This document shows positions 1 to 8,033 of a DNA stretch of 16,966 nt, piece by piece. Below the pieces are notes generated by a model, which did no database searches, was not told where the DNA came from, and saw only the letters and a list, made by a program, of their open reading frames with translations. The position numbers and the translations under genes are program-made. The stretch comes from Verrucomicrobiales bacterium (GTDB taxonomy: Bacteria; Verrucomicrobiota; Verrucomicrobiia; Verrucomicrobiales; DEV007). The stretch's first letter is position 1; each line of letters starts with the position of its first letter. Location: the NCBI GenBank assembly GCA_007123695.1, contig SLGN01000632.1, positions 1 through 16,966 of the forward strand. Direction: 5' to 3'.

Positions 1-278
1 CCAACCGAGCCTTCTGCCAGCGTCATGGAATTCGCCTGAGTGGTCCGCGCCTCGGGCGCCCCAAGAGCGATCCACAGTTGCTGGCCGAGGAGAAGAAGCA
101 GTTTCTTGATGACCAACGGCAACGCAATGCCGTTGAGGGCAAGATCGGCCAGGGCAAACGGCGCTATGGATTGGATCTGATCCGTGAGAAGCTCGCCACG
201 ACCCAGGGTTCCGCCATTGCGTTGAACGTGCTCGTCATGAACCTCGAGAAGCTCCTGGAGCTTCTTTTTGTCTTTTAG
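1..278 (+). pseudogene. 3' end of an IS5-type transposase gene (cut by window edge)
   Basis: An open frame enters from the left edge (first full codon at 3) and stops with TAG at 276-278. It reads NRAFCQRHGIRLSGPRLGRPK and then a charged segment with EKKQFLDDQRQRNAVEGKIGQ. This is the usual C-terminus of cyanobacterial DDE transposases of the IS5/IS1182 type, where the last catalytic Glu lies in the NAVEGKIGQ segment. The ATG at 78 is internal and not a real start. The upstream part is outside the window, so I cannot tell whether the full gene is intact. A decayed copy of the same family lies at 2053-3046. The terminal inverted repeat is not recognisable with confidence; the GGCCCA at 301-306 is only a candidate edge. 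Confidence 0.75.
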
Positions 279-632
279 CCTGCTGGCTAAAACTTCTTAT
301 GGCCCACAGTGCAGCCTGGAGGAGCGAAATGGCGCTGGTTAGTGATCAGCCGGCAGCAGCCTGAGGATTAAGCAAGATGCTGAGAGGGTATTCGCTGTCT
401 TGCCAGGCAGGCGCGCACTGCTTTCTCAGGAGGCCCCATGTAGCTGGGATAGCTGGCACCCGCGCTGAGGAACAGCCATCAAGATGACATCTAATGGACC
501 CTGGGGTTAGTGTTAGCACGGGATGACTTCAGAGCGGATTAAGTCCAGCCACCGATGGATCTCACCGTCAAACTTAGAGTTCCTGAAGCCGTGTTATGTA
601 TGATAGCATCGGCTTCTGCCTGCCTCAAGTAA
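279..632. other. intergenic region without a recognisable gene
   Basis: Between the transposase stop and the sulfotransferase gene no frame of credible length or composition is seen on either strand. A TATGAT hexamer at 599-604 lies 29 bases before the first possible sulfotransferase start and could be a -10 box, but no good -35 box is at the right distance. The region is probably the flank of the insertion sequence. Confidence 0.4.
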
Positions 633-1427
633 ATGCCGCCCCACTCAAGCACACACGCTACTAAGATTAGCAATCACTTCTCAGGGCAAGTGAAATGTGA
701 CATTACAAGCCACCCTGACATGCCTAAAAGGATTGGTCGCATGGTATTTGTTCACTTTACTAACCGCTGTGGCTCAAACTATTTCTGCGATGTGTTGAGT
801 AGTTATTCAAGGCTACCATCGTTACATGAGTCACTGAACTTCGGCGCAGTTATTCAGAAGTCCAAGGCAATGTCACTCCCCTCATTCAGTGCCTATATCC
901 AGGAAGTCCTATGCCAAGAGCCATCGATTGTAAAGGTAAATACTGATCAACTTAGAATGTTGATTAACTGGGGTTATATTCCGTTCTCTAGCGAAACGGA
1001 CGCCGAAAACAAGCCATCAATTATCTCTGTACAGAGAAATGATGTAATCTCTCAGGCCGTTAGCTTTGCAATCGCCTCCCAAACAGGTCAGTTTACATCT
1101 TTTCAAAAGAGCCGCCTATCACCTGATGATGTGGTTTTCGATCCAGCACTTGTCTCCAGGCTAATAGTAGGAATTGGAAAGGCATACCAAGAATTCCTGG
1201 TTCTTACTGCAGCAATAGGCTACAATCCCCTAAGAATAATATACGAAGGTTTTGTGGATAGCCCTACAGCGATAATCCAAGACGTCTGCAGAGAGCTCAA
1301 CATTGAATTCTATCCGCAAACTTTGAAATCTTCATACCGCAAACAAGCCAGCGACATCAACGCAGATCATCGAAGAAAGTTCATAGCTTCACTCAATCTT
1401 TTAAATGATATTCTACCACAGAGCTAG
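633..1427 (+). CDS. Stf0-type (LPS/NodH-like) sulfotransferase
   Basis: The 264-residue product looks like a PAPS-dependent sulfotransferase of the Stf0 family, whose members sulfate glycolipids or cell-surface glycans. The 5'-phosphosulfate loop is FTNRCGSNYF at residues 42-51. The 3'-phosphate site is SVQRNDVISQAVS at 132-144, followed by the family-typical ASQTGQF. A later IIYEGFVDSP matches the YE segment that precedes the C-terminal helix. The true start is uncertain: no ribosome site stands out before 633, and Met30 (base 720) would put the loop near the N-terminus, as is usual in this family. The gene looks AT-richer than the right half of the window, which suggests acquisition by transfer. 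It is followed by a broken acetyltransferase gene, mirroring the sulfotransferase-acetyltransferase pair at 7282-8786. The substrate cannot be told. Confidence 0.72.
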   Translation: MPPHSSTHATKISNHFSGQVKCDITSHPDMPKRIGRMVFVHFTNRCGSNYFCDVLSSYSRLPSLHESLNFGAVIQKSKAMSLPSFSAYIQEVLCQEPSIVKVNTDQLRMLINWGYIPFSSETDAENKPSIISVQRNDVISQAVSFAIASQTGQFTSFQKSRLSPDDVVFDPALVSRLIVGIGKAYQEFLVLTAAIGYNPLRIIYEGFVDSPTAIIQDVCRELNIEFYPQTLKSSYRKQASDINADHRRKFIASLNLLNDILPQS

Positions 1428-1536
1428 ATCTGAAGCTCGCGGTATCAGAGTAATTCCTATGTTCGAGAGAGGCTCGCCAGCAAAGTCACCATGAAACACG
1501 AATCTCAGTCAGTCGACTACCCTTCTAACTTCTAAT

Positions 1537-1948
1537 TTTATTAGACTTCAGCCTTCAGAAGGCGTGGACACTCTAAACCCAGCCAATAAAGTCCGATTTC
1601 CAAACCGATCGGTCTTTGAGTCACACGCAGTGATAAATTGCATCCAGCTGAGCATTCAGTACATCTTGGACACTCTAGTTATGCCGGTTGTTCCTACTTC
1701 GTTGCGTGTTCAATAGATCAACTTTGCTTGTTCGGAAAGGACGTATACTTTCGTCGCCACTCTCACCCGTTAGACATTATAAGTGCATCGCCGATATCCT
1801 TTCAAACTGCACAGGCAGTGCTTGGCATAAAGTCACCCGCATCACTTCCTGGACCAATACCTACCCATCTCGAGCGCTGATTAAGCTTCAAAAAAGTCAG
1901 ATCGAAAACAGAGTCTATATTCTCCATGGTGTACTTATGGGCTCTTGA
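1537..1948 (+). pseudogene. broken hexapeptide O-acetyltransferase gene, paralogue of the gene at 8034-8786
   Basis: Three frames must be joined to read this gene. From 1537 one frame gives LQPSEGVDTLNPANKVRFPN, matching [20 protein letters not shown] in the intact gene. The match moves at about 1640 to a frame reading PAEHSVHLGHSSYAGCSYF and RRHSHPLDIISASPISF (intact: [17 protein letters not shown]). After about 1880 a third frame reads RVYILHGVLMGS against [14 protein letters not shown]. No start codon fits the N-terminus, and the last 110 or so residues, with the final hexapeptide repeats, are missing. Homology ends near 1948, just before the IS remnant, so insertion or deletion there probably removed the 3' part. 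The alignment to the paralogue was done by eye but is long and colinear. Confidence 0.8.
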
Positions 1949-2052
1949 CAAAGAGCAGTCCGCCTGCACCGCAGTGGATCTGCGCAGTCTTAGACAGCAG
2001 AATATACGCAAGTCGGCTCATTTCTGCCGAAAAGCTGCCTAGTGTTCTCCAC

Positions 2053-3046
2053 ATGTATCGACCCGAGCCTCGTCATCAGCTCTCGTCTGAGGTCTTCTTC
2101 CTGCCATTTGGTGCCAAACTTTTTGCTGATAACCGCTGGATCAAGCTGGCAGAACTCATCTCCTGGGATGATCTGGAAGATGACTACGCGCCGCAGTTCT
2201 GCAAGGACTTTGGAGCGCCCCCGCCCGCCAAGCCATTCGGGATGGCTCTCGTCGCTTTGATCATCAAGGCTCACATAGGCCTCACCGACGAACAACTGGT
2301 GGAGCAGATCAAGGAGAATCCCTATCTCCAATTCTTCATCGGCCTGAAGGCCTTGTAGTATTCGGCCCCGTTTGATCCATCGCTGATGGTCTATTTTCTC
2401 AAGCGGTTGCCGGAATCAATCGTCAATGACTGCAAGGAAGGATTGTTCGTCATGGCCTGAAAGTCATTCGATCCGCAGAATCCCAGGAAGATCAGGATTG
2501 TGATAACGGTAGCGGTTTTCCCAGCAGTGATGAGCCCGCGCTGCCTGGCTCTGTCAAAGTATCGTCCAACCAGGGCACCTTGTTGATTGACGCCACGTGC
2601 GTCCCCGCCGATTTCCGATACCGAACGGACCTCTCTCTGCTCAATGAGGCCAGAGAGGTCACGGAGAAGCTGATTGATGCGATGCATCCTCAGGTCAGAG
2701 CATCCTTGGGCGATAAGCCTCGAACACATCGTAGGAACGCCAGACTGCAGTTTCTGGCCGTGGCCAAGATGAAGCGACCTCGCATGAGCAAGATCCGCAA
2801 GCCCATTCAGCAGCAGCTGGGCTATCTGGAGCGGAATCTGGCCAGCATTGATGACTTGATCGCTTGCGGTGGTAAGTGAGCTGGTACGACAGCAGGAGGT
2901 TCTCTATCATTCAGACAGCAGAAGTATCCCTGATCGCATCGTCAGTCTCTACCAAACCCATTTCAGGCCAATTGTTCATGGGAAGGCGAGGTTGAGCCGT
3001 TGGGTGTGGCAGCCAAGATCTCGATGTCTGCTACTTACTAAGAATT
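2053..3046 (+). pseudogene. decayed IS5-type transposase
   Basis: The frame begins MYRPEPRHQLSSEVFFLPFG at 2053, typical of IS5/IS1182-type transposases, and runs to IKENPYLQFFIGL before a TAG at 2356-2358. The same frame continues PFDPSLMVYFLKRLPESIVNDC to a TGA at 2458. Near 2440 the match shifts to a frame reading IVRHGLKVIRSAES. That frame passes through LLIDATCVPADFRYRTDLSL and ends SIDDLIACGGK at 2879, where about 15 expected codons are missing. A third frame reads SELVRQQEVLYHSDSRSIPD and becomes unreadable near 3046. At least one stop, three frame changes and a missing C-terminus make it inactive. The C-terminal piece of the same family at 1-278 belongs to another copy. Confidence 0.85.
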
Positions 3047-3538
3047 CACGTCGATCCCACCCACCGTCGTCTCGGGCGTGGTGGGTTGCTCTACGGGGTT
3101 TACCGGTTTTCGTGTCGCCTCCGGACCAGTTTTCACTGTCGCCTCACAAGTGGCTTCAGCTCAGAAGTAATCGCCGACTGGGCCAGGCGGAATCTGGCCC
3201 CCGGAAACCATGTGCTCTCTGATGGGTTGGCCTGTTTCCACGCCGTGACCAAGGCCAACCGCCACCACAAGGCTGTCGTCAGTGGCGGCAAGCACCCCAC
3301 CGCCCTGCCACAGTTCCGCTGTATCAACAGCCTGCTGGGCAACCTCAAGGCCAGCTTCAGCGGCACCTTCAATGCCTTCAACTTTGACAAGTTCGCCAGA
3401 CACTACCTCGGCGGCTACTGCTTTCGCTTCAACAAGCGCTTCTTGATGGCACAGATGACCAAGCGCATCGCCAATGCGGCCTGCTGCTGCATGCGCTGGA
3501 GGGAGCGGGATCTCAGGGTCGCGGAGGCTTATGGGTAA
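3047..3538 (+). pseudogene. C-terminal remnant of an IS1595-type (ISXO2-like) transposase
   Basis: From about 3140 a single frame reads SGFSSEVIADWARRNLAPGN, then VLSDGLACFHAV, SGGKHPTALPQF, INSLLGNLKASFSGTFNAFN and HYLGGYCFRFNKRFLMAQMT, ending with TAA at 3536-3538. These are the DDE core and C-terminus of IS1595/ISXO2-type transposases: the SDG carries the second Asp, and the NxxK and FRFNRRF signatures are clear. Upstream, 3047-3140 is only loosely readable and the zinc-ribbon N-terminus with the first catalytic Asp is missing. It directly abuts the decayed IS5-type gene, so one element probably landed in or next to the other before both decayed. Confidence 0.82.
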
Positions 3539-3773
3539 TCAAGAAGCCCCTCTCTCAAAGCTCACCTCCCTCATTTCCATATCCAGATGCAGTAAGGCTC
3601 AATGATGGCACCTCCAGGAAATCACCCATACCCGTGGAATGCAAAGAATTGCACTCATGCACAGCAGCTATGCCTGCAACTCCTTGCTTAAAACAACTAC
3701 TGGCTGGGGTTGCCTTTGATGTAACAGAATATCTAAATGCAAAAGGGTCCATATCGAATCTGCCGTTCCCTGG

Positions 3774-4634
3774 TTAAAGCTGAGAATTCCAGGCTTCAGC
3801 AAAGGGTGGCACCTCATGCTCAAGCAACCCAAACTCCTCGAGGCTCAGGGGAAGCTCGCGAGCGCGAGCAAAGGCAAGCAGGTGGCGATGATCCTCAGCG
3901 CGATGGGGTGTGTCGCGGGTGAGAAAGTCGTAACTCACCTGGATCGACGTGATCAGCTCAGCCAGCCCGGGATCGGCCAGCAGCTCACCCACATGCACGC
4001 TGGGTCCAAATTCATGGATGAGGCACTTGGTGTCCAGATTCACGCCCACAGTGGCCGTGCCATCGCCTCTGAGCGTTCTCACAACATCCGCTATTTCGGC
4101 TAAGGTGTTGCAATATTCAGCGCCCTGAACGCTGGTGTTGTGCTCCAACGAGAGGATCAGTTCAGGCCCCAGTGTGTGCGCCATCCAGCTGCAGTTGGCC
4201 ATGAATCGCTGCTTGTGCTCGGCTTCACCCATGGCAGGATCCAGCCGCTTCTTCTGCCCGGGGCTGCCGAGGATCAACACCGAGCATCCGGTTGTCTTCC
4301 CCAGCACCCCAAGGGCCTGCAGCCGCCTGAGAAGCTCAGGGTGATCGATCAGGTGATCCGCCAGGTTGATCGGCAAGCCATAGGTGAGCGACTGGATCGA
4401 CCCGACTGTGTAGCGCTGCAGCAATTGCTCCAGCGCCTGCTGCACGGGCCCCGCCGAGGCCTCCATCTGCTGATCCCAGTCCACACCCAGAACCATCGAG
4501 GGCACCAGTTCCACCCTGGTGGTGCCAGCCTGGACCATCACCTGATCAAAGCCACGCCAGCTCCACTCGGGCAGCAGCTTCACCAGGTTGATCATGGAGA
4601 AGCTGTAGGGCAATCCTGCAAGGGATGGGGTCAT
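3774..4634 (-). CDS. sugar phosphate isomerase/epimerase (AP-endonuclease-2 fold TIM barrel)
   Basis: The 286-residue product is a xylose-isomerase-like TIM barrel. Likely divalent-metal ligands are in the usual order: E164 in LSLEHN, D201 and H207 in NLDTKCLIHEFG, Q232 in SIQVSYDF, and E266/E267 in LPLSLEEFG. Such enzymes isomerise or epimerise sugars, sugar phosphates or cyclitols in the cytoplasm. It is the last gene of a minus-strand operon. Its ATG overlaps the stop of the SDR gene by four bases (ATGA), which implies translational coupling. A role in making a surface sugar fits the SDR and FAD-oxidoreductase partners and the nearby sulfotransferases, but the substrate is not deducible. 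The length is normal for the family. Confidence 0.78.
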   Translation of the reverse strand: MTPSLAGLPYSFSMINLVKLLPEWSWRGFDQVMVQAGTTRVELVPSMVLGVDWDQQMEASAGPVQQALEQLLQRYTVGSIQSLTYGLPINLADHLIDHPELLRRLQALGVLGKTTGCSVLILGSPGQKKRLDPAMGEAEHKQRFMANCSWMAHTLGPELILSLEHNTSVQGAEYCNTLAEIADVVRTLRGDGTATVGVNLDTKCLIHEFGPSVHVGELLADPGLAELITSIQVSYDFLTRDTPHRAEDHRHLLAFARARELPLSLEEFGLLEHEVPPFAEAWNSQL

Positions 4635-5404
4635 GGCTGTGCCCTCTGGGTTTCGATGTAGGGCTGGAGATGGAGCTGCAGAGCATCGTCGGCTGAATAG
4701 AGATAGGGGCTGCCCTCAGGTCCATGCACCGTGCGCACGTCATACCCGATCGGGGCGGCATCCCAGTTCAACCGCTCCTTCACATCAGCAAACCAGGCAT
4801 CGAGAATCGAGGCCGTGGCCAGGGGCTCGCTCGCCACATTGAGGATCTGCCCATCGCCCAGGTGCTTGGCGCGATCGATGATGGAGGGGAGCTGATCCAG
4901 GTTGAACCACTGAAAAGCGGAGTTTGGATTGATCTGCTCCACATTGTTGTTGTTGAGCAGGTCGTAGATGATGTTCTTCTTCAGGCCATGGCCCACCAAT
5001 GCCGGCAGCCGGATGATGCGTGCCTGAGCACCGAACAGATCCAGAACGGTTTGCTCCAGCATGAACCTGTGCCGGCCATAGGGGTGGCTGTCTTCGGGCG
5101 GCTGGCACCGTTCATCCACCCCCACAGGCGGATCGTACACATCCACGGTGCTGAACAGGATGAAGGAGCCAGTACAGGCAAGCCGTCTGCAGGCCTCGAT
5201 CAGAGTGTCCACCTCCAGCCTGTCTTGCTCTGGGTTCTGATTAGCCCACCACTTCTTGGCCTGGGGTGCAGCGCAGTAGATGTCGCTGAAGGTGTGGCTA
5301 GCCAGCGCCCCGATCTCCTGGCGCCCCGCACCGGTGGCTTGAGGAAACTGGCGGCTGAGGTTGCCCCCCACAAAGCCGCGATGGCCGATGATCAGGGTGC
5401 TCAT
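4631..5404 (-). CDS. NAD(P)-dependent sugar epimerase/dehydratase-like protein (extended SDR)
   Basis: The 257-residue product has an N-terminal dinucleotide site LIIGHRGFVGGNL (GxxGxxG, G7-G10-G13), the strand FILFSTVDVYD with the catalytic Ser/Thr pair at 85-86, and HPYGRHRFMLEQ, where Y109 is the catalytic Tyr. The expected YxxxK is YGRHR here, with Arg113 in the Lys position. This may tune or remove activity. It is shorter than typical 300-330 residue epimerases, mainly in the C-terminal substrate part. It overlaps the oxidoreductase upstream and the isomerase downstream by four bases each, so the three are made together. It probably acts on a nucleotide sugar or related ketose; reductase, epimerase and dehydratase are all possible. 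Confidence 0.75.
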   Translation of the reverse strand: MSTLIIGHRGFVGGNLSRQFPQATGAGRQEIGALASHTFSDIYCAAPQAKKWWANQNPEQDRLEVDTLIEACRRLACTGSFILFSTVDVYDPPVGVDERCQPPEDSHPYGRHRFMLEQTVLDLFGAQARIIRLPALVGHGLKKNIIYDLLNNNNVEQINPNSAFQWFNLDQLPSIIDRAKHLGDGQILNVASEPLATASILDAWFADVKERLNWDAAPIGYDVRTVHGPEGSPYLYSADDALQLHLQPYIETQRAQP

Positions 5405-6426
5405 TCGTCTGCTCCCTCAATCAACGCCATCACTTCGGCGGCCGCATAGAAAATATTATCCACTTTGCCAGACAAGCACTTGATCAGCCGGCCATACTTT
5501 TTGACGTAACAACTGCGGTCGTCATCATGGCCAAAGGGCTTGGTTTTCACACACAACTGGGGATCGACATACTCATAGTCGTCAAGAAAGGTTGGATAGT
5601 ATCTCATGAGTTGTTTTTCCATCAGCAGTCGCTTGAGGTTGATGTCGTGACTGCTGAGGCTGGCAATGGTGTGCAGTGCCTCGGCGCTGGTGCTGTGTTG
5701 TCCGATCGGCGTGTGCGGCACGCTGCTGAGGGTGAAGATGTCTGCGTTTTCTGTGGGATACAGCGAGCACAATGGACCATCCACAAACGTGTAGGCCCGC
5801 GACGGGGCAGCCTGATTTTTTTTGCGGTAGTAAAGCAGAATCGTGCTTTCAAAGAAAAACTTGTCATCTGGAATCAGATGCCCCCATGTGCAATCAATAC
5901 AATAGTCAAATGTTTCGCCATTCACCTCAACATGCCCATCGGCCATGGTAACGGATGCCACTTCTCCAAGGTGAATGGTGTCTGGAAGATGCTGATGGAA
6001 ATGTTGCCTGGCGCGATCGATCATCAGCACCCGCTCGGCGGTGAGCACCGAACCACAGGGATGGGTGATTTCAGGAGGCAGCTCCTTTTCCACGAAATCC
6101 AGCCCCGACGACATCATGATGAGCTTGTAGGTGGGAAAGTCAACAAGCGAATCGCCCTGGGGGACCATATAATAATTTTCTGGAATCACCTCCGTGAGCT
6201 TACCGTAGCGCTCGAGAAAACGAAAATAGCCGTCCCTCGATTGCTGCCTGGTGCGAAAATTTCGAGCATAGTGGAATCCCAGGTGCAGCCTGAACTGGTT
6301 ATTTCCTGATGCAAAGGTGAGAATATCATCCGCTTTTTCAAACACCTTCACTTCTAGTCCGAGTGCCTTCAATCTGGTGGCGATATGCAATCCGTAGAAC
6401 CCGGCACCGATTACTGCAAACTTCAT
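5401..6426 (-). CDS. FAD-dependent oxidoreductase
   Basis: The 341-residue product starts MKFAVIGAGFYGLHIA, a GxGxxG FAD-binding motif (G7, G9, G12) with the ribose-binding acidic residue E30 at the end of the second strand (VKVFEK). The segment NNQFRLHLGFHYAR at about 47-60 resembles a conserved stretch of amino-acid-oxidase-like flavoproteins in polysaccharide clusters. A C-terminal FYAAAEVMALIEG fits the last FAD-contacting strand. It is soluble and has no signal peptide. It is the first gene of the three-gene operon and overlaps the SDR gene by ATGA at 5401-5404. Only about 37 bases separate its ATG from the stop of the DUF1501 pseudogene upstream, and no clear ribosome site or promoter is seen there. 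The substrate is unknown; oxidation of a sugar alcohol or amino sugar is a guess. Confidence 0.78.
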   Translation of the reverse strand: MKFAVIGAGFYGLHIATRLKALGLEVKVFEKADDILTFASGNNQFRLHLGFHYARNFRTRQQSRDGYFRFLERYGKLTEVIPENYYMVPQGDSLVDFPTYKLIMMSSGLDFVEKELPPEITHPCGSVLTAERVLMIDRARQHFHQHLPDTIHLGEVASVTMADGHVEVNGETFDYCIDCTWGHLIPDDKFFFESTILLYYRKKNQAAPSRAYTFVDGPLCSLYPTENADIFTLSSVPHTPIGQHSTSAEALHTIASLSSHDINLKRLLMEKQLMRYYPTFLDDYEYVDPQLCVKTKPFGHDDDRSCYVKKYGRLIKCLSGKVDNIFYAAAEVMALIEGADE

Positions 6427-6463
6427 GGGCTGGAAAGTGGGGTTGCTTGGTAAACCGGTGCCA

Positions 6464-6806
6464 TCAGCCTACCACCACCTTGTCATAAAGTTCAAGCGGT
6501 GAGAGTGAAGGAATCAGATCACCTCGCTCCTCCAGATCGGTGAGCGATGGATAGCTACCGAGGAATGGGTGAGGCACTCCATCACCGAGCCACAGTGCCA
6601 CCGAGGCGCTGCCATGGTCTGTGCCCCCGGATGCATTCTGCGTCCGATCTCGCTCACCGCCAGCAGGCTGACCTGGGGCCGGTTGGTCATCATCCGCAGC
6701 CCCTGATCAAAGGCGGCAAGCGCCTCCCCGAGCTGGGCCAGGCTGCGGCCATGGCGCACCAACTGCTGGGCGTGGGTGTCGAAGCCCGCGAAGCCGCCCG
6801 GTTCAA
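6464..6806 (-). pseudogene. 3' fragment of a DUF1501 gene (duplicate of the end of the gene at 9216-10346)
   Basis: Read on the minus strand this stretch repeats the last third of the DUF1501 gene: ARHGRSLAQLGEALAAFDQG-like sequence, then MTNRPQVSLLAVSE, ending LTDLEERGDLIPSL and LYDKVVVG before a TGA at 6464-6466. Against the intact copy it has a 10-base deletion near 6641, between direct TCTGC repeats, which shifts the frame after SEIGRR. It is cut on its 5' side near 6805, where an IS256-type transposase fragment begins. It cannot encode a working protein. Its 3' end diverges from the intact copy at almost the same codon (LYDK followed by different residues). Confidence 0.9.
6522..6804 (-). 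repeat. direct repeat of DUF1501 3' end, left copy (right copy 9277-9569)
   Basis: 6522-6804 and 9277-9569 are nearly identical in the same orientation, apart from a 10-base deletion in the left copy. They flank 2.5 kb with the IS256 remnant, the hairpin and the sulfotransferase-acetyltransferase operon. Confidence 0.9.
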
Positions 6807-7073
6807 TTGGGTGGTGAACAGCCGCTGGCGGTGGCCGTTGCGGTGGGTGGAGCGCTCATCAGGGCAGCGCTCATGGGGCGTGGCTCCAATTTCAGCGGAT
6901 ACCTCAGCCTCCAGCAGATCCTGGAAGCCCCGGCGCACGATCTCAGGAATCAGGGCGCCAGCGCTGGTGCCCTCCATGAGCTGGCTCAGCTCGGAGGCGC
7001 CACTATGGGCAAGGGTCAAGGTCTGTGTTCGGTTTGGTGGTAGTGCTCCGAACAGGGTCACAGACCGGCCCAC
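6806..7073 (-). pseudogene. N-terminal remnant of an IS256-family (mutator-type) transposase
   Basis: Starting at a GTG at 7073, the minus strand reads ASELSQLMEG, AGALIPEIVRRGFQDLLEAE, VSAEIGATPHERCPDE and STHRNGHRQRLFTTQ. This is the conserved N-terminal region of IS256-family transposases, which carry about 400 residues. After TTQ, at 6806-6810, the homology stops and the frame runs out of phase into the DUF1501 fragment, so the 127-residue open frame 6690-7073 is a chimera. The DDE catalytic domain is missing and no activity is expected. The junction may come from a recombination or deletion that removed most of the element. Confidence 0.85.
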
Positions 7074-7109
7074 CCATTTCCATCGCTGAGATCTGAGGGA
7101 GGTGAACTG

Positions 7110-7134
7110 TCAGCCCCGGCTACGCCGGGGCTGA
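7110..7134. other. perfect 11-bp hairpin with 3-base loop
   Basis: TCAGCCCCGGC at 7110-7120 pairs fully with GCCGGGGCTGA at 7124-7134 around the loop TAC. No run of T follows on either strand, so it is not a standard intrinsic terminator, although it lies between the IS256 remnant and the end of the sulfotransferase gene. On the minus strand the stem is followed by CAGTTCAC. A subterminal imperfect or perfect hairpin like this is found at the ends of IS200/IS605 elements, and 7135-7281 could be a leftover of such an element. That reading is speculative. Confidence 0.6.
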
Positions 7135-7281
7135 TCCTCCCGGGTTACACCATTCCATGGGTCGTCGCTGCAAACTCTTAAGGAAGGTCTGTACAACTGC
7201 CCGGCGAGACAATGGACGGAAGTCAGGGACCTGAGTCTCACGCCTCGGTCCCTTCGAATACCTGGGTTGACCAGATCCTCC

Positions 7282-8028
7282 TTAACTCTCAAAATCCTTG
7301 TAGAGCACCTCATCTGTGGCAATCATTTTGTTGAGCGTTGGCCTCCAGTCCCAGGATCCAGACAAATCAGTAAGCAGTTTTTGTCTTGCCGCAGGCTGTA
7401 CCTGCTTATTTTCATTAGCCTTATGAATCTGTGGAATCTCCTTATGTGTTAGCGAGCTAATATCAGCCTCCAGCCGGTGAAGGTTTGAAAGCGTGTAGAC
7501 GCCATCCAGCTCTCGCAAACCGCATTGAGCATAATGTAGTAATTCTGAGCTTCCAGGGGGAAATTTCTTAGCAAGGAGAGAATGTCCACTGTAACATCCA
7601 GAAGCAAAGTAGTAGGCATAGAAATTATTATAATGGTTATCTAGAAAGCGTCTCATGCCTGCTTGCCCCCCAGAGAAATACTGTTCAGGAGTATATTGAA
7701 GTGCTGCTTGCATTCCTGCCCCTAGAGGCTTTCCCTCAGCCTGGAATATCTCTGCCTCTTTACGCAAGTAGAAATAAAACGAGAAGATTCTGTCAAGAGG
7801 ATCACGAAGAACTGTAAACACAAAGTCAAACGGTCCACTTTGCTTAACGATACTCCAATCAAGATGCCCAGAAAAAAGCCTGTACCTAGAAAGGTCCGAG
7901 ACGGCATACTTATGCAGGGCGCTATTTGTACGCGCTGGACATATGCTGTCTTTCGGGAACAGGTTAATTAAGGAATGGTGGATAGATTGACCGGCCGTTT
8001 TGGGGATATGGAGAAAAGCAATGCGCAT
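7282..8028 (-). CDS. sulfotransferase (Sulfotransfer_2 family-like)
   Basis: The 248-residue product begins MRIAFLHIPKTAGQSIH, the 5'-phosphosulfate loop (HIPKTAG at 7-13) of the sulfotransferase group that includes heparan and chondroitin sulfotransferases. The 3'-phosphate site is VLRDPLDRIFSFYFYL at about 73-88. It would transfer sulfate from PAPS to a glycan. No signal peptide or membrane helix is seen, so it acts in the cytoplasm, perhaps on lipid-linked or nucleotide-linked sugars. Its ATG lies 5 bases after the stop of the acetyltransferase gene, so the two form one operon. It looks AT-rich compared with the DUF1501/DUF1800 genes, a sign of transfer. It belongs to a different family from the Stf0-type gene at 633. 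Confidence 0.83.
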   Translation of the reverse strand: MRIAFLHIPKTAGQSIHHSLINLFPKDSICPARTNSALHKYAVSDLSRYRLFSGHLDWSIVKQSGPFDFVFTVLRDPLDRIFSFYFYLRKEAEIFQAEGKPLGAGMQAALQYTPEQYFSGGQAGMRRFLDNHYNNFYAYYFASGCYSGHSLLAKKFPPGSSELLHYAQCGLRELDGVYTLSNLHRLEADISSLTHKEIPQIHKANENKQVQPAARQKLLTDLSGSWDWRPTLNKMIATDEVLYKDFES

Positions 8029-8033
8029 GGCTT

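Noticed and set aside
5527..6309. 260-codon plus-strand frame
   Set aside because: It is antisense to the FAD oxidoreductase gene, which has a clear GxGxxG site, and shows no domain of its own.
7110..7134. Intrinsic terminator for the sulfotransferase operon
   Set aside because: The stem is strong, but neither strand has a following T-run and the stem lies about 150 bases past the stop, so I list it only as a hairpin.
7180..7280. Decayed tRNA, suggested by a TTCGAA stretch near 7252
   Set aside because: The flanking bases do not build a T-arm, anticodon arm or acceptor stem on either strand.
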